DNA of 64,000 bases from Pontibacter rufus. Its GTDB lineage: Bacteria > Bacteroidota > Bacteroidia > Cytophagales > Hymenobacteraceae. Shown piece after piece: positions 26,107 to 34,833 of this stretch. Numbering within the stretch: position 1 is the first letter of the stretch; every line of letters starts with the position of its first letter. The notes below the pieces were generated by a model. It made no database searches. It was not told where the DNA came from and saw only the letters and a program-made list of their open reading frames with translations. The stretch is from NCBI RefSeq assembly GCF_015694705.1, contig NZ_JADQDR010000005.1:62001-126000 (forward strand), given 5' to 3'. Made by a program: the position numbers and the translations under genes.

Positions 26107-26865
26107 TCAAATACGTACGGCGATACCCTGTTCTTTTAAATAAATTTTCAAATCCGGAATTTCCAGTTCCCTGAAGTGAAAAAGACTAGCTGCTAAAGCA
26201 GCATCGGCATTTGCCTGCTGAAATGCATCGGTAAAATGTTGCATGGTGCCTGCGCCACCGGAAGCAATTACGGGTATACTAACGGCACGGGCAATTCCTC
26301 CGGTAATGTCCAGCGCAAAGCCTGCTTTGGTGCCGTCGTTGTTCATACTTGTCAGCAGAATTTCGCCGGCACCAAGGTCTGCTACCTGCCGGGCCCAGTC
26401 CACCGTGGCATGTGCTGTTTCTACGGTGCCGGCCCGGGCGTATACTTTCCAGCCTGTTGCTGCTGTATACCTGGTGTCGATGGCCACGGTCACGCACTGG
26501 CTGCCGAAATGTTTCGCCAGCTCTTCTACCAGCCCTGGGTTGCGGATAGCGGCGGAATTGATGGAGACTTTATCGGCGCCGTTTTGCAGCAGCACCTCCA
26601 CATCAGCTACAGCGCCAATGCCGCCCCCTACCGTAAACGGAATATCAATGTGGCGGGCAATGTCGCGCACGAGGGCGGCAAAAGTTTTACGTTCTTCGTT
26701 GGTGGCCGTAATATCCAGAAAAACCAGTTCATCGGCCCCCTGCCGGGCATACCATTTGGCCAGTTCCACCGGGTCGCCGGCATCGCGGATACTTTCGAAC
26801 TGCACACCCTTTACGCAGCGTCCGTTTTTGATATCGAGGCAGGGAATAATACGTTTGGTCAGCAT
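26107..26865 (-). CDS. hisF: Imidazole glycerol phosphate synthase, cyclase subunit
   Basis: 252-residue TIM barrel that uses ammonia from HisH to form imidazole glycerol phosphate and AICAR. Diagnostic blocks are [20 protein letters not shown] with the catalytic Asp, [29 protein letters not shown] (in part) and the second phosphate site [13 protein letters not shown]. The start at 26865 overlaps the end of hisA by 7 bp, so they are translationally coupled. Works as a complex with HisH, encoded two genes upstream. Confidence 0.98.
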   Translation of the reverse strand: MLTKRIIPCLDIKNGRCVKGVQFESIRDAGDPVELAKWYARQGADELVFLDITATNEERKTFAALVRDIARHIDIPFTVGGGIGAVADVEVLLQNGADKVSINSAAIRNPGLVEELAKHFGSQCVTVAIDTRYTAATGWKVYARAGTVETAHATVDWARQVADLGAGEILLTSMNNDGTKAGFALDITGGIARAVSIPVIASGGAGTMQHFTDAFQQANADAALAASLFHFRELEIPDLKIYLKEQGIAVRI

Positions 26866-27581
26866 ACGAATCGCGCTAAGTCTTTAAGTTGAATAGTGCC
26901 TTCATAAATGGCTTTGCCGATAATGGCTCCTTTCATGCCGATTTCCTGCAGCACTTCCAAGTCATTTATTGTGGTTACGCCGCCGCTGGCAATGATTTCA
27001 GCATCGGGCAAGGTCAGTTTCAGGTGGCGGTACGTGTCCAGTGACGGTCCCTGCAGTTTGCCATCTTTGCTCACGTCAGTGCAGATAAACAGTTTTGCAC
27101 CAGTTTCCACGTAATCCGAAATAAAATCCTGCACCGGATATGAGCTCTCTTCCGTCCAGGCGCTGATGGCGATATTAGCACCTTTATAATCGGCTCCGAT
27201 GATAATCTTATCTGCCCCATATTTCTGCAGCCAGCTTTTTACGGTTTCAGGCTCCCGCAAGGCTATACTTCCTGCTGTAATCTGGCTGGCTCCTGCATCA
27301 AATGCCTGTGTGAGCGCCTCCTCCGACTGCAGGCCGCCGCCAAAATCTATACTTAAACGTGTATTGGTAGCTATACTTTCGAGCACTGCCAGGTTTACAG
27401 GCTTTTTGGCTCTGGCACCATCTAAATCGACCAGGTGCAGGCGTTTGATGCCATGGTCTTCAAAGCGTTTGGCTACTTCCAGCGGGTTGCTGTCGTAAGT
27501 GGTTTGCTGTGCAAAGTCACCTTCTGTCAGGCGCACACACTGACCGCCGATAATGTCTATGGCCGGGATAATCTCCATCAT
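26859..27581 (-). CDS. hisA: ProFAR isomerase
   Basis: 240-residue barrel, isomerises ProFAR to PRFAR in histidine synthesis. The catalytic aspartate lies in [19 protein letters not shown]; the phosphate sites are [13 protein letters not shown] and [13 protein letters not shown] second conserved Asp is in [10 protein letters not shown]. The ATG at 27581 overlaps the hisH stop in the form ATGA, a 4-bp coupling overlap, which favours this start over the ATG one codon later. Confidence 0.98.
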   Translation of the reverse strand: MMEIIPAIDIIGGQCVRLTEGDFAQQTTYDSNPLEVAKRFEDHGIKRLHLVDLDGARAKKPVNLAVLESIATNTRLSIDFGGGLQSEEALTQAFDAGASQITAGSIALREPETVKSWLQKYGADKIIIGADYKGANIAISAWTEESSYPVQDFISDYVETGAKLFICTDVSKDGKLQGPSLDTYRHLKLTLPDAEIIASGGVTTINDLEVLQEIGMKGAIIGKAIYEGTIQLKDLARFVC

Positions 27582-28159
27582 AAGGCTAAAAAGTTTTTAA
27601 GGATTTGCGCCCCGGCCGCACTACTTTTTTCGGGGTGAAACTGCGCGGCATAGAAATTTTTATACTGCAAAGCAGCTGAGAATGGCTCTGCATAGGCTGT
27701 CCGGGCAATAGTATACTCCGATAGCGGCACATAATAGCTGTGCACATAATATACGTATTCCTGCTCCTGTATACTTTGGAAGAGCGGCGAAGCCATGTTT
27801 TCCAGCTGGTTCCAGCCCATATGGGGTACTTTCAGTTCTGTCCGGAAACGCTCTACTTCCAGCGGAATGATGCCCAACAAATCAGTATCGCCTTCTTCGG
27901 AGTGGCGGCAAAGCAACTGCATGCCCAGGCAAACGCCGAAAAAAGGTTGCTCCAGCGTGGGCAGCAGTTTGTCGAGGTTACGGGCTTTAAGCTGCGCCAT
28001 CGCAGACGAAGCCTCACCCACACCCGGAAAAATAACTTTATCCGCCGCTTTTATGGTTTCAAAGTCGCTGCTTAACGTGGCTTGAACGCCCAGCCGCTCC
28101 AGCGCAAACCGCACCGACTGCACATTGCCCGCCTTGTAATCAACTATAACGAGGTTCAT
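27578..28159 (-). CDS. hisH: Imidazole glycerol phosphate synthase, glutaminase subunit
   Basis: 193-residue class I glutamine amidotransferase that feeds ammonia to HisF. The catalytic triad is present: Cys in FFGVCLGMQLL, His and Glu in QFHPEKSS. First structural gene of this half-operon. It is preceded by a repeated TCTA-rich stretch (28162-28195), a terminator-like hairpin (28344-28375) and a His-rich leader peptide (28396-28476), so transcription is probably controlled by attenuation. Confidence 0.98.
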   Translation of the reverse strand: MNLVIVDYKAGNVQSVRFALERLGVQATLSSDFETIKAADKVIFPGVGEASSAMAQLKARNLDKLLPTLEQPFFGVCLGMQLLCRHSEEGDTDLLGIIPLEVERFRTELKVPHMGWNQLENMASPLFQSIQEQEYVYYVHSYYVPLSEYTIARTAYAEPFSAALQYKNFYAAQFHPEKSSAAGAQILKNFLAL

Positions 28160-28161
28160 TT

Positions 28162-28195
28162 TTTAGACGTTAGATTCTAGATACTAGACAGAATA
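28162..28195. repeat. TCTA-rich degenerate repeat directly before hisH
   Basis: On the minus strand GTCTAGTATCTAGAATCTAA then CGTCTAAAAA runs into the hisH ATG. It shares TCTAACGTCT with a similar stretch before trpB (33143-33175). Confidence 0.5.
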
Positions 28196-28343
28196 CTATC
28201 AGAACAAGTTTATCGACATGGCCCATGTTTACCCGGAGAAGTCTGCTACATTATTTCGCAAACTTCAAAGAAGCAACATTGAAGCGACAATCTAATCCTA
28301 TGTATCCTATCATCCTGTAAATCCTGATTCAGACAAATAACAA

Positions 28344-28375
28344 AAAAGCCTGACTCTGTTCGGAGTCAGGCTTTT
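28344..28375 (-). terminator. Attenuator terminator of the hisHAF-IE operon
   Basis: Minus-strand hairpin AAAAGCCTGACTC, loop CGAACA, GAGTCAGGC followed by six T. It lies 20 bp past the stop of the His-rich leader frame and 185 bp before hisH. The CTCCGAA at the top of its 5' arm (28359-28365) is complementary to TTCGGAG inside the leader (28419-28425), which gives an antiterminator. It could also act simply as the mgtE terminator. Confidence 0.82.
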
Positions 28376-28395
28376 GGATATATAAGTTTATGCTT

Positions 28396-28476
28396 TTAGC
28401 AAATCCATAGGCAATCGGCTCCGAAACTGTTGCTTCGTGCAGGATGATGGTGCTTATGAGCCAATGTGCCTTTCAT
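28396..28476 (-). CDS. hisL: His operon leader peptide (hisH branch)
   Basis: A 26-codon frame from ATG 28476 to TAA 28396 beginning MKGTLAHKHHHPARSNSFGA, with His at positions 7, 9, 10 and 11. It sits between a -7 promoter box (28482-28489) and a terminator hairpin (28344-28375), upstream of hisHAF-IE. A ribosome stalled at the His codons would leave the downstream TTCGGAG free to pair with the terminator's 5' arm, so transcription continues when histidinyl-tRNA is scarce. Codons, order and complementarity are seen; the mechanism is inferred from classic his attenuation. Confidence 0.85.
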   Translation of the reverse strand: MKGTLAHKHHHPARSNSFGADCLWIC

Positions 28477-28481
28477 ATGAG

Positions 28482-28489
28482 CAAATATA
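28482..28489 (-). promoter_or_regulatory. Promoter -7 box of the hisH leader
   Basis: TATATTTG on the minus strand (CAAATATA on plus) matches TAnnTTTG. Only 5 bp separate it from the leader ATG, so the leader transcript would start at or next to the ATG. I see no TTTG at the ideal -33 distance. Confidence 0.6.
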
Positions 28490-28540
28490 AGCTATCGGCG
28501 GTTTAAAGTATAGTTAAATCTGAAAAACTTTAAGCAGCGG

Positions 28541-29884
28541 CTACAACAGCGTTCCGCTCAGCAGCGAGGCAGCTATGGAAAAGTATATCACCAGCCCGGT
28601 TACATCTACCAGCGTAGCCACAAAAGGCGCCGAGGAAGTGGCAGGATCGAGGTTGAGTTTCTGAAGCAGAAAAGGAATCATAGAACCCGATAGCGTTCCC
28701 CATAACACAATGCCTATCAGCGAAAAACCTACCGTTAGGCCCACCAGCATAAAGTGTTCGCCATAGTTGTATATCCCGACATACTGCCACGTGACGATGC
28801 GCAGCAAGCCAATAGCACCCAGTATCAGCCCGAGCAACAGGCCCGACAGCACCTCTTTCCGCATGACGTACCACCAGTCTGATATTTTAAGTTCGCTGAT
28901 GGCCATGGCACGCACAATAAGCGTAGCGGCCTGCGAGCCGGAGTTGCCACCGCTGCTGATAATGAGCGGAATAAACAAGGCCAGCACGACGGCGCTGTTC
29001 AATTCGTCCTCAAAAAAGCCCATGGCTGAGGCGGTAAGCATTTCGCCCAGGAACAGGATAAGCAGCACGCTCGCCCGCTTGCGCACCAGCGTGAGCAACG
29101 GCGTTTCGGTATAAGACAGGTCCAGGGCTTCCAGACCCCCAAACTTCTGAATGTCTTCTGTGTCGCGGCGCTCAATTTCATCAAAAATGTCATCGAAGGT
29201 CACAATGCCCACCAGCACTCCTTTTTCCGATACCACCGGCATCACCGCCCTGTCATACTTGTTAAACTGCTCAATGGCCTCGTCGCGGTTCATGGTGGTG
29301 GTGAGGCTCACGAACTGGTAATCCATCAGTGATTCTATCGTTTGATCTTCTTCCACCATCAGCAACTTACCGGTGCGGATGTCATCAATCAGCTTGTTGT
29401 CTTTGTCCACCACATAAATATGGTTCAGGGTCTCCGCTTTTTTTCCGTAGCGCCTGATGTTGGCGAGTGTTTGTTTTACCGTCCATCCTTTTTTGGCCTG
29501 AATGTAGTATGGCGTCATCAGGCGGGCGATGCTCTTTTCGGGGTAGCCCAGCAGGTTCAGGGCAATGCGCTTTTCCTCCGGCGACAGCAGGTTGATAGAT
29601 TCCTTGATGAGCAGGTCCGGGAAATTCTCGAAGATCTCGGTACGGTCGTCCGGGGCCATGTTCTCCAGCATTTCGGCGGTGTCTGTAGAGCCGAGCTTTT
29701 TCAGCACCTCCTCCTGCGTGGAATAACTGAAATAAGTAAACACTTCCGACTTCAGTTCTCCCGGTAAAAGCAGGAAAGCGAGCAGGCGTTCTTTCTCGTT
29801 CAGATCTCCCAGCACTTCCGCTATATCGCTGGGGTGCTGCGCCTTCAGGTCGCTAAAATTCAGATCTGCTATCAGTGGCGTCAT
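28541..29884 (-). CDS. mgtE: Magnesium transporter MgtE
   Basis: 447 residues. An N-terminal cytosolic helical domain (about 1-125, LGSTDTAEMLENMAPDDRTE) is followed by two CBS domains (about 130-255, YIQAKKGWTVKQTLANIRR and VSEKGVLVGIVTFDDIFDEI) that sense Mg ions, and then five membrane helices with the pore signature ISSGGNSGSQAATLIVRAMA. Length matches the family. It stands between the trp and his operons on their strand. The hairpin at 28344-28375 may also end its transcript. Confidence 0.96.
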   Translation of the reverse strand: MTPLIADLNFSDLKAQHPSDIAEVLGDLNEKERLLAFLLLPGELKSEVFTYFSYSTQEEVLKKLGSTDTAEMLENMAPDDRTEIFENFPDLLIKESINLLSPEEKRIALNLLGYPEKSIARLMTPYYIQAKKGWTVKQTLANIRRYGKKAETLNHIYVVDKDNKLIDDIRTGKLLMVEEDQTIESLMDYQFVSLTTTMNRDEAIEQFNKYDRAVMPVVSEKGVLVGIVTFDDIFDEIERRDTEDIQKFGGLEALDLSYTETPLLTLVRKRASVLLILFLGEMLTASAMGFFEDELNSAVVLALFIPLIISSGGNSGSQAATLIVRAMAISELKISDWWYVMRKEVLSGLLLGLILGAIGLLRIVTWQYVGIYNYGEHFMLVGLTVGFSLIGIVLWGTLSGSMIPFLLQKLNLDPATSSAPFVATLVDVTGLVIYFSIAASLLSGTLL

Positions 29885-29970
29885 GACTTGTTTGTAAGAT
29901 AAACAGCTTGTAAAGATAGTGCAGCACGTGCAACGGTTATATTTCAGGCATCAGCGTTTTCCTGCGATAC

Positions 29971-30011
29971 ACAAAAGAGCCTGCCCCAAAGTCGGAGTCA
30001 GGCTCTTTTGT
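29971..30011 (-). terminator. Terminator of the trp operon
   Basis: Perfect 13-bp inverted repeat (29971-29983 and 29999-30011) with a 15-nt loop; ACAAAAGAGCCTG pairs with CAGGCTCTTTTGT. It lies about 150 bp beyond the aroF stop and before mgtE on the same strand. Confidence 0.85.
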
Positions 30012-30159
30012 TTCTGATTTATACTATAATCACAAAAGCACTTGGCCCCGGATGTTGTCCGGTTTACTACCCGAGGGTATATGCCAAAATGCCGGTCCTT
30101 TTTTCACGGACGCAAATTACAATTTATACTTCAAATTTCAGCAGCTAAGTTATACTTTG

Positions 30160-31170
30160 CTAAAAGCTTTCGCGCAGCTCATACGTTTGCCGCATACGGC
30201 GAATCAGGCGCTCTGATTCTTTGAAATCCAGGGTTTGCTGCCCGTCCGAGAAAGCCTTCTCCGGCTTTTGGTGCGTCTCGTAAATCACGCCGTCAGCGCC
30301 GGCCATCACAGCAGCCAGGGCCATGTCAGCCACATAATCGCGTAGCCCAATGCCATGCGACGGGTCAACAATGACGGGCAGGTGCGTTTTCTCTTTCAGA
30401 ACCGGCACCGCATTCAGGTCAAGTATGTTACGGTACGCTTTTTCGTAACCGCGGATGCCGCGCTCGCACAGCATGATTTTTTCGTTTCCGTTGGAGAAAA
30501 TATACTCTGCCGCCTGCAGCAGTTCTTCTATGGTTCCAGAAATACCGCGCTTCAGCAGCACCGGCTTCTGCGCCTCGCCCAGGGCATCCAGCAAATTAAA
30601 GTTCTGGCTGTTGCGCGCGCCTACCTGGAACACGTCTACAAAATCAATCATGTCCTCAATCTGCGATACCTGCATCACTTCGGTAATGATTTTGATGCCA
30701 TTTTCGCGGCAGATGCGGTGGAACATCTGCAAGCCTTCCAGGCCCAAACCCCGGAAAGCATAGGGCGAACTGCGCGGCTTAAACACGCCACCACGCATAA
30801 TCTTTACGTTGTTTTCCTTCAGGTGCTCCACCACCAGTTCAATCTGGCGCTCGTCCTCGATAGAACAAGGGCCGGCCATGATGCTGAAACTACCTTCGCC
30901 GATAACTACACCATCTCCCAGGTCAATGCGGGTAGGTTCTACTCTCCACTTACGTGAAATAAGTTTATATTCATCCGATACCCGGTGCAGGTCGGCCACG
31001 CCGGGCAGCTGCCCGATGGTGCGGATGTCAAAGTCTTTCTTGCCAATGGCTATCAGGTAATGTCCTTCCTGCGTTTTTACTTCGTTGGCCTGGTAGCCGA
31101 TTTTATGCACCTGATCCAGGATGTTTTGCTTTACGTCAGCAGGTATACCCTGCTGTAATTGTATGATCAT
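30160..31170 (-). CDS. aroF: 3-deoxy-7-phosphoheptulonate synthase (AroF type)
   Basis: First step of aromatic amino acid synthesis, joining PEP and erythrose 4-phosphate. 336 residues: an N-terminal ferredoxin-like regulatory domain (1-70, MIIQLQQGIPADVKQNIL) fused to the KDPG-type catalytic barrel (about 90-330) with MAGPCSIE, GGVFKPRSSPYAFRGLG and VIVDPSHGIGLRD. Last gene of the trp operon, 3 bp behind trpA, which ties supply of the common precursor to tryptophan demand. Confidence 0.96.
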   Translation of the reverse strand: MIIQLQQGIPADVKQNILDQVHKIGYQANEVKTQEGHYLIAIGKKDFDIRTIGQLPGVADLHRVSDEYKLISRKWRVEPTRIDLGDGVVIGEGSFSIMAGPCSIEDERQIELVVEHLKENNVKIMRGGVFKPRSSPYAFRGLGLEGLQMFHRICRENGIKIITEVMQVSQIEDMIDFVDVFQVGARNSQNFNLLDALGEAQKPVLLKRGISGTIEELLQAAEYIFSNGNEKIMLCERGIRGYEKAYRNILDLNAVPVLKEKTHLPVIVDPSHGIGLRDYVADMALAAVMAGADGVIYETHQKPEKAFSDGQQTLDFKESERLIRRMRQTYELRESF

Positions 31171-31173
31171 GGC

Positions 31174-31950
31174 TTAATTTCTTATACGTTGAATAAAAGA
31201 TGCAATATTTTGCTGCAGGCTTCCCTCCTGCGCCAGCGCCTTGATAAAAGCGCTGCCGATGATGGCGCCTCTGGCATGATTGCAGGCCTGCGTAAAGGTA
31301 TGATTGTCGTGGATGCCAAAGCCAATCATGCCGGGATTGCGCAATTTCATACCTGCCACCCGCCCAAAATAATCCGTATTAACGACTGCTTTGCCATTGG
31401 TACTGCCTGTCGTTGAAGCCGACGACACCATGTATACAAAGCCGTTGGTATGGCTGTCGATTTCGCGGATGCGCTGCTCGGGTGTTTGCGGCGTTACCAG
31501 GAAAACCTTGCTCAGGTTGTTCTCCTCGAAAAGCTGCTTGTACTCCCGCACATAATCCGCCAGCGGCAGGTCGGGCAGAATGATGCCGTCGATCCCAACT
31601 TCGCTGCATTTTCGGCAGAAGCGCTCCACACCATACTGCATTACCGGGTTCAGGTAGCCCATCAATATCAATGGTATCTGCGTTTTCTGACGGATATCTT
31701 TTAGCTGTTCAAACAGTTTTGGTATGGTCATGCCGTTGCGGATGGCGATGTCGCTGCTCTGCTGAATGGTAGGGCCATCAGCCAGTGGGTCAGAAAAAGG
31801 CATACCAACCTCAATCAGATCTACGCCGTTTTTTTCCAGTTCCAGGATGATGTCCACCGTGTCATTCAGGTTCGGGTAACCGGCCGTAAAGTATACCGAC
31901 AGCAGTCCCTGCTGCTTTTCGGAGAAGAGGGTATTGATTCTATTTTCCAT
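31174..31950 (-). CDS. trpA: Tryptophan synthase alpha chain
   Basis: 258 residues; cleaves indole-3-glycerol phosphate and channels indole to TrpB. The catalytic Glu is in [19 protein letters not shown] and the Asp in [13 protein letters not shown]; the phosphate loop is around [12 protein letters not shown]. Start at 31950 overlaps the trpB end by 11 bp, so the two subunits are coupled for balanced synthesis. Confidence 0.98.
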   Translation of the reverse strand: MENRINTLFSEKQQGLLSVYFTAGYPNLNDTVDIILELEKNGVDLIEVGMPFSDPLADGPTIQQSSDIAIRNGMTIPKLFEQLKDIRQKTQIPLILMGYLNPVMQYGVERFCRKCSEVGIDGIILPDLPLADYVREYKQLFEENNLSKVFLVTPQTPEQRIREIDSHTNGFVYMVSSASTTGSTNGKAVVNTDYFGRVAGMKLRNPGMIGFGIHDNHTFTQACNHARGAIIGSAFIKALAQEGSLQQNIASFIQRIRN

Positions 31951-33130
31951 TGAGTTGAAATCTGTCCAGGTAAGTTGCTAAATCTTTGTCGCCGCGGCCG
32001 GAAAGGTTCACCACCACGACCTCGTCGGGACCAGCGCCGATTCTGCCTAAAGCTGCCAGTGCATGGGCGCTTTCCAGTGCCGGAATAATGCCCTCGAGCC
32101 TGGTAAGTTCCAGCACCGCCTGCAGCGCCTCCTCGTCGGTTATGTTTTTGAAAATGGCGCGTTTTGATTCAAAAAGGTGTGCATGCATCGGCCCTACACC
32201 CGGGTAATCCAGACCTGCTGAGATTGAGTATGGTTCAGTTACCTGCCCGTCTTCGGTTTGCATGAGCAAGGTACGGCTACCGTGGATGATGCCTTCTTTG
32301 CCCAGTACCGACGTAGCCGCCGACTCACCTGAATCTATTCCCAATCCGGCTGCTTCTACGGCCACCAGTTTCACTTCGGGCCTGTCGAGGTAATGGTAAA
32401 AAGCGCCGGCGGCGTTGCTGCCACCACCCACACAAGCCACCACATAATCCGGGTAATCGCGACCGGTTTTCTCTGACAACTGCGCCATCATTTCCTCTGA
32501 AATCACCGACTGAAAACGAGCCACCATATCGGGATATGGATGCGGGCCCACCACAGAGCCGATGATGTAATACGTATCCTCCGGGTTGTTAATCCAGTCG
32601 CGGATGGCTTCGTTGGTGGCGTCTTTGAGCGTTTTGCTGCCGCTGGTGGCTGGTACTACAGTGGCCCCAAGCATTTTCATACGGGCCACATTCGGCGCCT
32701 GCCGCTCAATATCCACTTCGCCCATGTATACGATGCATTCCAGATCCATTAGCGCACAAACGGTAGCAGTGGCTACACCATGCTGGCCTGCCCCTGTTTC
32801 GGCGATGATGCGTTTTTTGCCCAGCCGCTTCGCCATCAGCACCTGTCCTACCGTGTTGTTGATCTTGTGCGCGCCGGTATGGTTCAGATCTTCCCGCTTG
32901 AGGTAGATGTTGGTGTTATACTTTTCAGAAAGACGTTTGGCAAAGTATAAGGGCGTAGGCCGGCCTACATAGTCCTTTAAAAGCATCTGCAGCTCCGCCT
33001 GAAAATCAGGTTCCTGCATGATTTTCAGGTAATTCTGGCGCAATTCCTCCACATTGGGGTAAAGCATTTCAGGGATATAAGCCCCGCCGAATTTACCGTA
33101 GAAGCCATTCTCGTCAACAGCGTATTTCAT
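31940..33130 (-). CDS. trpB: Tryptophan synthase beta chain
   Basis: 396 residues; PLP enzyme that condenses indole with serine. The PLP lysine is in [18 protein letters not shown], and the phosphate-binding loop in [11 protein letters not shown] start at ATG 33130 ([20 protein letters not shown]), which is the conserved N terminus; an in-frame ATG 14 codons upstream adds an unrelated Cys-rich stretch. Preceded by a 154-bp gap with degenerate repeats that separates trpEGDCF from trpBA-aroF. Confidence 0.98.
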   Translation of the reverse strand: MKYAVDENGFYGKFGGAYIPEMLYPNVEELRQNYLKIMQEPDFQAELQMLLKDYVGRPTPLYFAKRLSEKYNTNIYLKREDLNHTGAHKINNTVGQVLMAKRLGKKRIIAETGAGQHGVATATVCALMDLECIVYMGEVDIERQAPNVARMKMLGATVVPATSGSKTLKDATNEAIRDWINNPEDTYYIIGSVVGPHPYPDMVARFQSVISEEMMAQLSEKTGRDYPDYVVACVGGGSNAAGAFYHYLDRPEVKLVAVEAAGLGIDSGESAATSVLGKEGIIHGSRTLLMQTEDGQVTEPYSISAGLDYPGVGPMHAHLFESKRAIFKNITDEEALQAVLELTRLEGIIPALESAHALAALGRIGAGPDEVVVVNLSGRGDKDLATYLDRFQLNGK

Positions 33131-33284
33131 ATTCTTATTTTTTGGACACAAGACGTTAGATATTAGACACAAGACCTACCCCTTATCTTAACAGGAAAAA
33201 AATCCCAACTCCCTGTAGGGGAATTTCTGTAAATGTAATCCCCCTCTCCTGTTTTTAGAAGAGTATCAGGGTGAGGTATAACTT
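33131..33284. repeat. Repeat-rich spacer between trpF and trpB
   Basis: On the minus strand the segment next to trpB has near-repeats GTCTTGTGTCTAATATCTAA and CGTCTTGTG (33143-33175). The other half (about 33240-33280, plus strand) reads CCCCCTCTCCTG, a short spacer, AGAAGAGTATCAGGGTGAGG, resembling a degenerate inverted CCCTCTCC/GGGTGAGG element common between Bacteroidota genes. No promoter box was convincing. Confidence 0.5.
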
Positions 33285-33917
33285 TTAACTCTTAATTCTT
33301 AACTGGCTGATAAGCCTTTTCAAATCTTCCACCTTTTTCAGGCCTGGCTCCTGCTCAAAACCGCTATTCACATCCACAGCAAAGGGCTTGGGTCTGAGCT
33401 TTTCAAAGGCTTCTGTTTGCAGGTTGCCCAGCGTCAGGCCACCACTCAGGAAGTATGGTTTGTCGGATAAATAGCCCTTTAGCAGCTCCCAATCGAAGGT
33501 TACGCCGTTACCACCATAGTGCCTGCCCCGCGTATCGAACAGAAAATAGTCGCAGTGGCGCTCGTACAGCAGCATACTTTCAAAAGCAAAGCTGTCATCT
33601 ACTGAAAAAGCTTTGATTATGCTGAGGCCTGCTTCCTTCAGTTCCTGACACTGCCTGGGTGTTTCGTGGCCATGCAATTGTACCAGATCCAGGTTATACT
33701 TCTGCACGGTGGCAAGTATAGCGTCCGTGCTTTCATTCACAAAAACACCAATCTTTTTGATACCTGCCGGAAGCTCCGCCAGCAGTTCGGGCGTAATGCT
33801 GCTGTCGGCAAAGCGGCTGGATTTGTCGTAAAAGATAAAACCCATAAAGTCCGGCTGCAGCGCTGCTACCTGCCGGATGTTAGCCGGCTCCCGCATGCCG
33901 CATACTTTTACTTTCAT
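33285..33917 (-). CDS. trpF: Phosphoribosylanthranilate isomerase
   Basis: 210-residue barrel; Amadori rearrangement of PRA to CdRP. Catalytic Cys is C6 in VKVCGMREPANI and the Asp is in YFLFDTRGRHYGGNG. The phosphate sites are FLSGGLTLGN and DVNSGFEQEPGLK. It overlaps the trpC ATG region by one base. A second, degenerate TrpF-like gene without the catalytic Cys exists at 52 kb. Confidence 0.97.
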   Translation of the reverse strand: MKVKVCGMREPANIRQVAALQPDFMGFIFYDKSSRFADSSITPELLAELPAGIKKIGVFVNESTDAILATVQKYNLDLVQLHGHETPRQCQELKEAGLSIIKAFSVDDSFAFESMLLYERHCDYFLFDTRGRHYGGNGVTFDWELLKGYLSDKPYFLSGGLTLGNLQTEAFEKLRPKPFAVDVNSGFEQEPGLKKVEDLKRLISQLRIKS

Positions 33918-34732
33918 TATGCTACCTTTTGTGTCTGTGCCTGCAAGGCTCTGAATTCTTTGATAAACTCCATCGCCGCACGTTCCGGACGAGCGTTATA
34001 CATGAAGCGTTCGCCAATCAGGAAGCCGTTAAAGCCGGCCTCTTTCAACTCCACCATCACCCGCGCATTCGTAATGCCGCTCTCCGAAATTTTGGTTGTG
34101 CCTTTCGGAATGTAATTAGCCAATTCGAACGAAGTGCCGATTTCTGTTTTAAAATCCTTCAGGTTGCGGTTGTTTACGCCAACTACCGTCACGTATTCGT
34201 TCAGGGCAGCATCCAGTTCTTCTTTGTTGTGTACTTCCAGCAGCACTTCCAGGCCCAGCGAACGGGCAAAAGCTGCCAGTTCTTTCAGGCGGCCGGGTTC
34301 CAGAGCAGCAGCAATCAGTAAGATGGCGTCGGCGCCAATAGATTTTGCTTCTACAACCTGGTATTCATCCACCATAAAATCCTTGCGCAGAATAGGGCAG
34401 TAATTATACTTGCGGGCAGTCATCAAATCCTCATTTTTCCCGCCGAAATAGTTGGTGTCTGTGAGGATGGACAAAGCCGAAGCGCCTGCCTGCATGTACC
34501 CGATAGACGTGCGCTCAATGGACACATAAGGGTTGATGTCGCCGCGGGAAGGAGATTTGCGCTTGATTTCGGCAATAATGCCGCTCTTGTCCGGGCGCAG
34601 CAGGTAATGCTCCAGCGACAGACAGGGTGTTTCGAAGTATAAGCTTTTCTCCAGCAACTTCACCGGGTACAGTTCCTTGCGGCTGGCTACTTCCTTGTAT
34701 TTATGGGCGATAATTTCGTCGAGTATGTTCAT
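33917..34732 (-). CDS. trpC: Indole-3-glycerol phosphate synthase
   Basis: 271 residues; closes the indole ring from CdRP. Diagnostic blocks are IAEIKRKSPSRGDINPY (catalytic Lys), ILRKDFMVDEYQVVEAKSIG (in part; KDF Lys), LLEVHNKEELDAAL and VVGVNNRNLKDF, then ISESGI. Follows trpD after a 101-bp gap that holds two copies of AATGTGCTGAT. Confidence 0.98.
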   Translation of the reverse strand: MNILDEIIAHKYKEVASRKELYPVKLLEKSLYFETPCLSLEHYLLRPDKSGIIAEIKRKSPSRGDINPYVSIERTSIGYMQAGASALSILTDTNYFGGKNEDLMTARKYNYCPILRKDFMVDEYQVVEAKSIGADAILLIAAALEPGRLKELAAFARSLGLEVLLEVHNKEELDAALNEYVTVVGVNNRNLKDFKTEIGTSFELANYIPKGTTKISESGITNARVMVELKEAGFNGFLIGERFMYNARPERAAMEFIKEFRALQAQTQKVA

Positions 34733-34733
34733 G

Positions 34734-34766
34734 GTGTTAATGTGCTGATTTTATAATGTGCTGATG
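34734..34766. repeat. Short direct repeat between trpD and trpC
   Basis: AATGTGCTGAT occurs twice, 5 bp apart, just upstream of trpC on the plus-strand reading. One of several low-complexity near-repeats in operon gaps of this window. Confidence 0.45.
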
Positions 34767-34833
34767 CGTTTACCTTTTGTAACTTGAAAACTTACACCAT
34801 TTGTGCCCTAGGCTATGGCTGGTACATGTATAT

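Noticed and set aside
28344..28375. Reading this hairpin only as the mgtE terminator
   Set aside because: A His-rich frame with its own promoter box and a complementary antiterminator segment lies just before it, so a regulatory role explains more. Termination of mgtE remains possible as a second role.
30042..30224. A 60-codon plus frame after the trp terminator
   Set aside because: It overlaps the end of aroF in antisense and has no recognisable content.
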